Assembly: GCA_002050435.1 (NCBI GenBank)
Contig: MWYV01000031.1
Location: 1-64,000 of the forward strand
Source: Chitinophagales bacterium 33-2
GTDB lineage: Bacteria; Bacteroidota; Bacteroidia; Chitinophagales; Chitinophagaceae
Length of the DNA: 64,000 nt
Direction: 5' to 3'
Shown: positions 9,461 through 17,684 of the stretch, piece after piece
How the letters are laid out: every line of letters starts with the position of its first letter
Numbering within the stretch: position 1 is the stretch's first letter
Notes under the pieces: model-generated
Databases searched by the model: none
What the model was told of the DNA's origin: nothing
Seen by the model: only the letters and a program-made list of their open reading frames with translations
Position numbers and translations under genes: made by a program

Positions 9461-10195
9461 ATGAAAAAAATATTGATCATTATTGTTTCCTACTTTTTTG
9501 TAAGTTTTTCATTTGCCCAAAATGCTCCATCGCACCAAAAGTGGGATAAACTCTTGAAAAAATATGTGAATGGATCCGGCCTCGTAAATTATAAAGGATT
9601 TAAAAATGATAATGCTGAGCTAAATGCTTATTTAAAAACACTCAGTGATAATGCCCCACAAAAAAACTGGAGTGCAAATGAACAAAAAGCTTATTGGATA
9701 AATGCTTATAATGCTTTTACAGTTTCTTTAATTGTAAGCAAATACCCTGTGAAAAGCATTAAGGATATTGGTGGCAAAATCTATAAAGTCAATACTCCCT
9801 GGGATATTAAGTTTATTACTATTGGGGGCAAAAAATACGACCTGAATAATATTGAACACGGGATCTTACGTAAAAAGTACGATGACCCGCGGATACATTT
9901 TGCATTAGTTTGCGCAGCCATATCCTGCCCCAGGTTACGTAATGAAGCATACACCGCAGCTAAGCTGGATGCCCAATTAGAAGCTGCAGGTAAGGACTTT
10001 TTAAATGATACAGCCAAAAATAACATCAGGGCAGACCAGGCTGACCTATCAAAATATTTTACGTGGTACCAGGGAGATTTTACAAAGAAGGGTAGTCTTG
10101 TAGAATTTATTAATAAATATTCTCAAATAAAAATAGACAACAATACCAAGATCAACTATCTTGATTATAACTGGAGCCTGAACGAACAGAAATAA
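9461..10195 (+). CDS. DUF547 domain protein, secreted
   Basis: Signal peptide; KAYWINAYNAFTVSLI and DPRIHFALVCAAISCPRLRNEAY. Confidence 0.85.
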   Translation: MKKILIIIVSYFFVSFSFAQNAPSHQKWDKLLKKYVNGSGLVNYKGFKNDNAELNAYLKTLSDNAPQKNWSANEQKAYWINAYNAFTVSLIVSKYPVKSIKDIGGKIYKVNTPWDIKFITIGGKKYDLNNIEHGILRKKYDDPRIHFALVCAAISCPRLRNEAYTAAKLDAQLEAAGKDFLNDTAKNNIRADQADLSKYFTWYQGDFTKKGSLVEFINKYSQIKIDNNTKINYLDYNWSLNEQK

Positions 10196-10239
10196 TTACC
10201 TTGCAGAGCGGGCTAAAATTTAAACTTCAAAATTAAACA

Positions 10240-11565
10240 ATGCCGCAACACATCGTCATTATTGGGAACGGAATTTCGGGCATCACCTGTGCAAGAAATG
10301 TCCGTAAGCAAAGCAATGATGACATTACCGTGATCTCTTCAGAAACAGAACATTTTTACTCACGTACTGCGCTCATGTATATCTACATGGGGCACATGAA
10401 GTATGAACACACCAAACCTTACGAAGATTGGTTTTGGCAGAAGAACCGCATACAATTGGTGAAAGATTATGTGACTTCAATCAATGTAAATGGTAAAAAT
10501 GTTTTATTGCAAAACGGCGCTTCCATCAATTATGATAAGCTGGTGATTGCTACAGGTTCTGTTTCTAACAAACCGAATTTTACCGGAATAAATTTAATCG
10601 GTGTACAAAGTTTATATGGTATGCCTGATATTGAATTGATGAATGAAAATACACGAGGCATTGAAAAAGGTGTAATTGTTGGTGGTGGATTAATAGGTAT
10701 TGAAATGGCAGAAATGTTATTGTCAAGAAATATACATGTAACTTTTTTGGTCAGAGAAAATTTCTACTGGGACAATATATTGCCAAAAGAAGAAGCCACC
10801 CTGGTTTCGAATCATATAAAAGAACATCATGTTGATCTGAGAACCGCCACAGAGTTGAAAGAGATAAAAGGTGCCCGAAAAGTAAAATCAATTATCACCA
10901 ATGAAGGGGAAGAAATTGCCTGTGAATTTGTTGGAATTACAGTTGGTGTTAGTCCCAATATTTCCATAATAAAAAACACAGAGATAGAAGCCGACAAAGG
11001 TGTGTTGGTGAATGAATTTTTTGAAACCAATATACCGGATATATATGCCATAGGTGATTGCGTGCAGCACAGAAATCCACCACCGGGAAGAAAAGCAATT
11101 GAACAAATTTGGTACACGGGCAGAATCCAGGGTGAAACATTGGCTGCAACACTTTGCAGCAAAAAAACGGCCTACAATCCCGGTCCTTTTTTCAACTCAG
11201 CGAAATTCTTTGATATAGAATATCAAACTTATGGAAAGGTAAATCCGCAGCAGGGTGAAAATGAAACTTCTTTTTATTGGGAACATAAAAATGGCAGGAT
11301 TTGTTTCCGTGCTGTCTATAGAAAAGATAATGAAGCGATCATTGGGTTTAATGCTTTAGGTACAAGGCTTCGTCATGCGGTTTGCGATAAATGGTTACAA
11401 GAGAAAAGGAAGATTGATGATGTGATGTCAAATCTTGATCAATTAAATTTTGATCCTGAGTTTTGTGATCATTATGAAAAAGAAATTCTTTCTGCCTATA
11501 ATAAGCAAACAATGAAAAATATTAAAGGCAAAAAAAGAAGGAAACTTTCTCTTTTCAATTGGTAA
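10240..11565 (+). CDS. NAD(P)/FAD-dependent pyridine nucleotide-disulfide-type oxidoreductase
   Basis: GNGISGITCARN and GGGLIGIEMAEML dinucleotide-binding motifs; IYAIGDC. Confidence 0.88.
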   Translation: MPQHIVIIGNGISGITCARNVRKQSNDDITVISSETEHFYSRTALMYIYMGHMKYEHTKPYEDWFWQKNRIQLVKDYVTSINVNGKNVLLQNGASINYDKLVIATGSVSNKPNFTGINLIGVQSLYGMPDIELMNENTRGIEKGVIVGGGLIGIEMAEMLLSRNIHVTFLVRENFYWDNILPKEEATLVSNHIKEHHVDLRTATELKEIKGARKVKSIITNEGEEIACEFVGITVGVSPNISIIKNTEIEADKGVLVNEFFETNIPDIYAIGDCVQHRNPPPGRKAIEQIWYTGRIQGETLAATLCSKKTAYNPGPFFNSAKFFDIEYQTYGKVNPQQGENETSFYWEHKNGRICFRAVYRKDNEAIIGFNALGTRLRHAVCDKWLQEKRKIDDVMSNLDQLNFDPEFCDHYEKEILSAYNKQTMKNIKGKKRRKLSLFNW

Positions 11566-11583
11566 CGCTTTATCAAAAATATT

Positions 11584-12942
11584 ATGGTTCCACCCACTAC
11601 TACTAACCCTTCACTTTCACTAACAGAAGAAGGTAATGAGCAAACCCTATATCAGAAAATAGGGGGCATCTGCATCGCTATCGCTGTACTGTCATTAGTT
11701 GCTGCTATATCAGGAGTTGGCGGCGCATATTCATTCCTCCTGCTAACAATTATTATAGGCATGTTCACGCTGGGCGTTGTCTCTTATGCATTGCCTTATT
11801 ATAAAGGGCCGGCAGGTATCCGCAACAACGGCATTATGTTTAAAACCATGACCAACCGGGGAACGATTGCATGGATTTTTGCTATTGTGCTTACCGGATT
11901 TTATATCATAATTTATTGGTTTCCCTGGATGTTTGAAGGTTTGATACGAATATTTGATCCGCTGAGCAGACTATTGACTAACCAACCCGCCAACCAATGG
12001 TTTATGTATGGTGCATTTTACACACTGGCAGTATTGACAATGGGTATAAGATTTATTGGAAAAAACCGGAATAGTCGCTATCATGTTATCCGCACCTTTT
12101 CTGTAATGTTTTTTCAATTGGGTTTTGCATTTCTCCTTCCAATGTTCCTCAAAAAATTAAACGAACCTGAATTTTATTTTTCTTACTTCTGGCCCCTTAA
12201 ATTCAGTTACCTTTTCCCTTCCGATGTTTCTTCTTTAATTAATTCAGGAAGTCTTGGCGTGTTCATGGTTTTTTGGGGAGCGGTGATGACTTTTATTGCC
12301 ACACCAATCCTTACATATAAATATGGTAAGCGCTGGTATTGTTCGTGGGTTTGTGGTTGTGGTGGCTTAGCCGAAACTGCCGGTGATCCTTATCGCCATT
12401 TGTCTGATAAAAGTTTAAAAGCCTGGAAAATTGAAAGATGGATGGTACACAGCGTACTTGTTCTCATTACCGTTATCACTATTTTACTATGGTTAAATTC
12501 TTATTACAAAGGCGGCATTCTTGGTTCTGTTTCAGGTCCATTTGCCCAATGGTATGGTTTCTTTATTGGGGGCGTTTTTTCAGGAGTAATTGGTGTAGGA
12601 TTTTATCCCATAATGGGTTCAAGGGTCTGGTGCAGATTTGGTTGCCCTATGGCTGCAATTCTAGGAATATTTCAACGCTTCAAATCAAGGTTTAGAATTA
12701 CAACCAATGGCGGACAATGTATTTCCTGCGGCAATTGCTCTACCTTTTGCGAGATGGGAATTGATGTTCGTTCTTACGCACAAAAAGGCCAAAACATTGT
12801 AAGGGCTTCCTGCGTGGGCTGCGGCATATGTGCATCTGTTTGTCCGCGTGGTGTTTTAAAATTAGAGAACGGGAAAGAAGAAGGCAGGATCAACGATAAA
12901 CCGATCACAATAGGCAATAACCACATTACAGTTAATTTATAA
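11584..12942 (+). CDS. Membrane 4Fe-4S binding protein (NapH/NosR/CcoG-like)
   Basis: Multiple TM helices; CSWVCGCG, CRFGCP, CISCGNCSTFCEMG and CVGCGICASVCPRG. Confidence 0.88.
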   Translation: MVPPTTTNPSLSLTEEGNEQTLYQKIGGICIAIAVLSLVAAISGVGGAYSFLLLTIIIGMFTLGVVSYALPYYKGPAGIRNNGIMFKTMTNRGTIAWIFAIVLTGFYIIIYWFPWMFEGLIRIFDPLSRLLTNQPANQWFMYGAFYTLAVLTMGIRFIGKNRNSRYHVIRTFSVMFFQLGFAFLLPMFLKKLNEPEFYFSYFWPLKFSYLFPSDVSSLINSGSLGVFMVFWGAVMTFIATPILTYKYGKRWYCSWVCGCGGLAETAGDPYRHLSDKSLKAWKIERWMVHSVLVLITVITILLWLNSYYKGGILGSVSGPFAQWYGFFIGGVFSGVIGVGFYPIMGSRVWCRFGCPMAAILGIFQRFKSRFRITTNGGQCISCGNCSTFCEMGIDVRSYAQKGQNIVRASCVGCGICASVCPRGVLKLENGKEEGRINDKPITIGNNHITVNL

Positions 12943-12966
12943 ATGCATTATGTGTAAATTTGATAG

Positions 12967-14466
12967 ATGCCTGCTTTTTTTGTAGATATTATAGTGGTAT
13001 TATATTCTGTAGCCCTACTTTTTGTGCTGATACATTCTCTTTTTGATGCACATCTAATATACCACTACCTGCAATCTTTTAAAAAGAAAAAGCTAACTTC
13101 TTATTCAAATGATTTTATACCATTTGTTACCATTCAACTTCCGGTTTATAACGAACTGTATGTAGTGGAAAGGTTAATAGATGCGGTAGCCGCAATAGAT
13201 TATCCCGGCGATAAATTGGAGATTCAAATATTGGATGACAGCACCGATGAAACATCTGCAATCATTGCAAGAAAAGTCGCCTTGCTTCAACAGCAAAGGA
13301 TTTCAGTTCAGCATATTCAACGCCGCAACCGTGATGGCTTTAAAGGCGGTGCATTAAAACATGGTCTTGCCCTTGCAAAGGGTGAATTTTTTGCTGTTTT
13401 TGATGCTGACTTTCTACCCTCAAAAGATTTTTTAAAACGCACGCTCCCTTTTTTTTCAGATCCTAAAATTGGCATGATTCAAACAAAGTGGGGACACATA
13501 AATAAAGAAACATCTTTGTTAGCCAACCTACAGGCGATTGCACTTGACGGACATTTCAGCATAGAGCAACAAGGCCGAAACGCAGCAGGTTTTTTCATCA
13601 ACTTTAATGGTACCGCCGGAGTTTGGCGCAAGCAAACCATACTGGATGCCGGCAACTGGCAATCTGATACACTAACAGAAGATTTGGATTTAAGTTACCG
13701 GGCACAAATGAAAGGCTGGCATTTTAAATACCTGGAAGATTTTATTACCCCTGCAGAATTACCACCTTTTGTAAGCGCATTAAAATCGCAGCAATTTCGA
13801 TGGACGAAAGGCGGGGCTGAAACTGCAAGAAAAAATATGCGGACTTTATTTGCGTCAAAACTTCCTCTTTCAGTTAAATTACATGGAGCTTTTCACCTTA
13901 TTTACAGTTTTGGGTTTATCAGCATAATTACTTATGCTTTGCTTTCTGTGCCTTTGCTTTTTGTAAAAGAATTTTACCCGGCTTATAACCTACTGTTTAA
14001 ATTTTCAAGCCTTATCGGCATAAGTATTTGTATTTACATACTTCATTATTTTATTTCATATTTCAACAATACCGAAGGAAGTGTGCTGCAAAAAATTACG
14101 GGTTTCATTTTCCGGTTCCCTTTATTTGTTTCACTGTTCATAGGACTTTCATTAAGTAACAGCATTGGAATTATGCAGGGATATTTGGGTATCAGGTCCG
14201 GTTTTGTGCGTACGCCAAAATTTAACGCAGTAAATAAAGATGATAAAAAGATAAGGCGTAGGTATATTCAAAATAAAATTACCCGGTTAAATATTTTTGA
14301 AGGATTATTGATCTTTTATTTTTTATTTGGCGTGATACAATCTTTATATTTTAAAAACTATGCAAGCCTACCTTTATTGCTTATGGCACTTACAGGCTTT
14401 TCAATGATATTTATCTTTGGTATTAAAGAATGGAGACAAAATGCATTCGAACCTCTTCATGAGTAA
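12967..14466 (+). CDS. Membrane GT2 glycosyltransferase (cellulose synthase/ceramide glucosyltransferase-like)
   Basis: VTIQLPVYNE, DADF, TEDLDLSYRAQ, QQFRWTKG; C-terminal TM helices. Confidence 0.88.
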   Translation: MPAFFVDIIVVLYSVALLFVLIHSLFDAHLIYHYLQSFKKKKLTSYSNDFIPFVTIQLPVYNELYVVERLIDAVAAIDYPGDKLEIQILDDSTDETSAIIARKVALLQQQRISVQHIQRRNRDGFKGGALKHGLALAKGEFFAVFDADFLPSKDFLKRTLPFFSDPKIGMIQTKWGHINKETSLLANLQAIALDGHFSIEQQGRNAAGFFINFNGTAGVWRKQTILDAGNWQSDTLTEDLDLSYRAQMKGWHFKYLEDFITPAELPPFVSALKSQQFRWTKGGAETARKNMRTLFASKLPLSVKLHGAFHLIYSFGFISIITYALLSVPLLFVKEFYPAYNLLFKFSSLIGISICIYILHYFISYFNNTEGSVLQKITGFIFRFPLFVSLFIGLSLSNSIGIMQGYLGIRSGFVRTPKFNAVNKDDKKIRRRYIQNKITRLNIFEGLLIFYFLFGVIQSLYFKNYASLPLLLMALTGFSMIFIFGIKEWRQNAFEPLHE

Positions 14467-15154
14467 AAAGCAAAAAATTATTGTCATCATTCCTGCCTAC
14501 AATGAGGAAAATTCTATTGCAAAAGTGGTGAATGATATTCCGGCGGGGTTGGTTGACGAAGTAATTGTTGTAAATAATAATTCAAATGATGATACCGATA
14601 AAAATGCTCAAAATGCAGGCGCAACCGTACTTCACGAAGATAAACCGGGTTATGGATATGCATGCCTGAGAGGAATTGAATATGCAAAGCAAATGCATCC
14701 CTTGCCCGATATTGTAGTGTTTATTGATGCTGATTATTCTGATCATCCTGAAGAAATGCCTTTGCTTTTGCATCCTATTTTAAATGATGGAATGGATCTG
14801 GTAATCGGATCAAGAGCGTTAGGAGAAAAAGAAAAAGGCTCTATGACGGTACAACAAATTTTCGGCAACCGGCTTGCCACAAGTTTATTAAAAATATTTT
14901 ATGATGTTCAATATACTGATCTTGGCCCCTTTAGAGCAATCCGCTATGATAAACTGATGGACATAAATATGCAGGATACAACTTATGGATGGACAGTGGA
15001 GATGCAGTTAAAAGCAGCCAAATTAAAAATGAATATCGTTGAGGTTCCCGTAAAATATCGAAAACGCATTGGCTTCTCAAAAATTAGCGGAACATTAAAA
15101 GGCACAGTGCTGGCGGGTTATAAGATTATCACTACTATTTTAAAATACAGGTAA
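14459..15154 (+). CDS. GT2 glycosyltransferase (dolichyl-phosphate mannosyltransferase-like)
   Basis: VIIPAYNEENSIAKVV, DADYSDHPEE; ATGAGTAA overlap with preceding stop sets the start at 14459. Confidence 0.88.
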   Translation: MSKKQKIIVIIPAYNEENSIAKVVNDIPAGLVDEVIVVNNNSNDDTDKNAQNAGATVLHEDKPGYGYACLRGIEYAKQMHPLPDIVVFIDADYSDHPEEMPLLLHPILNDGMDLVIGSRALGEKEKGSMTVQQIFGNRLATSLLKIFYDVQYTDLGPFRAIRYDKLMDINMQDTTYGWTVEMQLKAAKLKMNIVEVPVKYRKRIGFSKISGTLKGTVLAGYKIITTILKYR

Positions 15155-16075
15155 ATGAGAATTATTATTTTACGGGTGTTGTCATTATCATTTATTTTGA
15201 TTGACTGCAAATCATCTATCCAGCCACCTGATGAACAGTTTAAACAACAATGGTATGCAGGTAAAGCTGAATTAACGAGTTATGATCTCCAACAGGCACG
15301 ATATGGGGAAATCAGAAACGGAGAAGCTGTGCTCATTTTTGTAACTGAAGATTTTTCAAAAGAGAAATTGATAAAACTTGATGATCCTGATAAAACAGTC
15401 GATAAAATACGTGTGATGAAGATGAACATGACTAAGAAATTTGCAACAGGTATTTATCCATATTCAATGATGCTTTCCGTTTTTACACCTGTTTCAAAAA
15501 ACGGTAAAGAAAAAACAGTTAAAGCAGATTGCTCATCGCAGGAGTGGTGCGGTCATACTTTTTCACAATTAAAATTATCCGGAAATAATTATCGCTGGCA
15601 ACTCCATTCTTATTTTGAGAAAGAAGGAGATCAGGATAAAAAAGTTGATGCAATGTTATTAGAAGATGAGCTCTGGAACAGAATTCGCATCAATCCAACT
15701 AATTTGCCTCAGGGTAAAGTAGCTATGGTACCCGGATTGTTTTGGCAACGTTTATCGCATTCGGAAATGAGGATTGAAGAAGCCGTTCTCAACTTATCAA
15801 AAGCTGATACATTTTTTATACAAGATAATGCTGCACAGCTCTACACAATTCATTATCCGGCAGCACAGCGAACACTGCAAATTTATTTTCAAATTGATTT
15901 CCCACACCAGATTTTAGCGTGGCAGGAAACTTATCCTGATGGCATTGGCAACAAAAAGATGTTGACTACAAAAGCTATTCTAAAAAAATCAATTTGGTTA
16001 GATTACTGGAAACACAACACTATTGCCGACAGCACTTATCTTGATAGCTTGCAACTGATGCATTATGAAAGATGA
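15155..16075 (+). CDS. Hypothetical lipoprotein
   Basis: ATG immediately follows the previous stop; hydrophobic leader ending LIDCKSS. Confidence 0.7.
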   Translation: MRIIILRVLSLSFILIDCKSSIQPPDEQFKQQWYAGKAELTSYDLQQARYGEIRNGEAVLIFVTEDFSKEKLIKLDDPDKTVDKIRVMKMNMTKKFATGIYPYSMMLSVFTPVSKNGKEKTVKADCSSQEWCGHTFSQLKLSGNNYRWQLHSYFEKEGDQDKKVDAMLLEDELWNRIRINPTNLPQGKVAMVPGLFWQRLSHSEMRIEEAVLNLSKADTFFIQDNAAQLYTIHYPAAQRTLQIYFQIDFPHQILAWQETYPDGIGNKKMLTTKAILKKSIWLDYWKHNTIADSTYLDSLQLMHYER

Positions 16076-17420
16076 AGTATTAAATAAAAATTCTTTCTTA
16101 CTTTATTTTTTATTATTGTTAAGTGGTGTTGCTTATTATTTATTAGGATATCATACAGCAAGGCAAAATTTCCTTCAGGTTTTTGGATTATTTACATTTT
16201 TGTTTGCTAGTTTTTTTATTGGATACAATTTATATTCTGCTACCCATTTTAAAAATTTATTTATTTCCGGAATTGTTTTTCGCTTTCTGTTGCTATTCTC
16301 AATTCCTAATCTTTCTGAAGATGTGTTTCGCTTTATCTGGGATGGAAGGCTTGCGGCAAATGGCATAAACCCGTTCAGCTACTTACCATCAGAGATTATG
16401 CAAATGCCAGCCATCAGGGGTATTTCAAAAGAACTCTACCTGCAACTAAATTCTGTAGATCATTATTCTATTTATCCGCCGGTATTACAGGGCGTTTTTT
16501 GGTTAGAAGCAAAATTATTTCCAGAAAATGTATATGCTGCGATTATTTTTTATAAATGCTTCATTCTATTTTTTGAAATTGGTACATTTTTCATAATGCT
16601 GCAAGTATTGAAAAAGTTATCCTTGCCGAAAACCCTGTCATTACTCTATATTTTAAATCCGCTGGTGATCATTGAGCTTAGTGGCAATGCGCACTTTGAC
16701 GGTGTAATGATCTTTTTTGTGTTATTTGCTTTTTTACTTCTTTTAAAAAACAACTGGCAAGCCTCAGGCATCGGGCTTGCTTTGGGAATTGCAACTAAAC
16801 TGCTACCTGTTCTTTTTCTTCCTTTATTAGTTAATAAACTGGGTTGGAAAAAAGGCCTACTGTATGCCGTTACCACCACAGTAGCATCAGTGATATTATT
16901 TGCTGTTGTATTTGATATTGACACCATACAACACATGCTCAACAGTATTGACTTATTTATCCGCAAGTTTGAATTCAATGCGAGCATTTACTATGTGGTA
17001 AGGTATTTTGGCACACTTATAAAAGGTTATAATATCATCGCACTGGCCGGACCCTCATTGATCATGCTTTCTACATTGATCATTTTTTTTATTTCTTTTA
17101 AAAGGAACAATGCATCACAAATGCTTTTTACTAAAGGATTATTTGTTATCACTACCTGGTATTTTTTTTCCACTACTGTTCATCCCTGGTACCTTTGCCT
17201 ACCATTGGCCATTTCTATTTTTACACAGTACAGATATGCAGTTATTTGGACTTATCTTGCAACACTTAGTTATTACGCTTATCATTCAACACCGGTTAAA
17301 GAAAATCTGTTGTTGACAGCAATCAGTTATTTGATCGTGGCGGGATATGCATTTTCGGAATTGAGCAAAACCAATATATATATAAAAAATCTTTCTCAAA
17401 AAAATAATGAAAGCATCTAG
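16065..17420 (+). CDS. GT-C/GT87-like membrane mannosyltransferase
   Basis: Polytopic; RFIWDGRLAANGINPF, IYPPV, NPLVIIELSGNAHFDG, HPWY. Confidence 0.75.
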   Translation: MKDEVLNKNSFLLYFLLLLSGVAYYLLGYHTARQNFLQVFGLFTFLFASFFIGYNLYSATHFKNLFISGIVFRFLLLFSIPNLSEDVFRFIWDGRLAANGINPFSYLPSEIMQMPAIRGISKELYLQLNSVDHYSIYPPVLQGVFWLEAKLFPENVYAAIIFYKCFILFFEIGTFFIMLQVLKKLSLPKTLSLLYILNPLVIIELSGNAHFDGVMIFFVLFAFLLLLKNNWQASGIGLALGIATKLLPVLFLPLLVNKLGWKKGLLYAVTTTVASVILFAVVFDIDTIQHMLNSIDLFIRKFEFNASIYYVVRYFGTLIKGYNIIALAGPSLIMLSTLIIFFISFKRNNASQMLFTKGLFVITTWYFFSTTVHPWYLCLPLAISIFTQYRYAVIWTYLATLSYYAYHSTPVKENLLLTAISYLIVAGYAFSELSKTNIYIKNLSQKNNESI

Positions 17421-17542
17421 TGTAATTAATTAAATTGACTATTTAATAGAATTTGTGATCAGACTTTTGCTATACATTCAATCACTTCTCTTAAATCTAA
17501 ATCAATTTGTTTCGAAACCTGTAAACAACCCTTTCCGCTGAT

Positions 17543-17579
17543 GGGACAAATAAGGTAAAAACTAGTTTGTCCCTTTTTT
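17543..17579 (+). terminator. Rho-independent terminator downstream of the 8.2-17.4 kb run
   Basis: GGGACAAA...TTTGTCCC followed by TTTTTT. Confidence 0.75.
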
Positions 17580-17684
17580 ATGTCCGTTGAAAGGCTCGCT
17601 GCCTGGGCGATGAGCTCGAAAAAATGGTTACGACTTCGGTTCGAAATCCCTCATGTGTCTTCTATGATTCTCCCGGTCGGTAAA

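Noticed and set aside
17600-17680. Possible tRNA on + strand (GGTTCGAAATCCC)
   Set aside because: T-arm-like loop only; stems do not pair and no acceptor or anticodon arm could be built.
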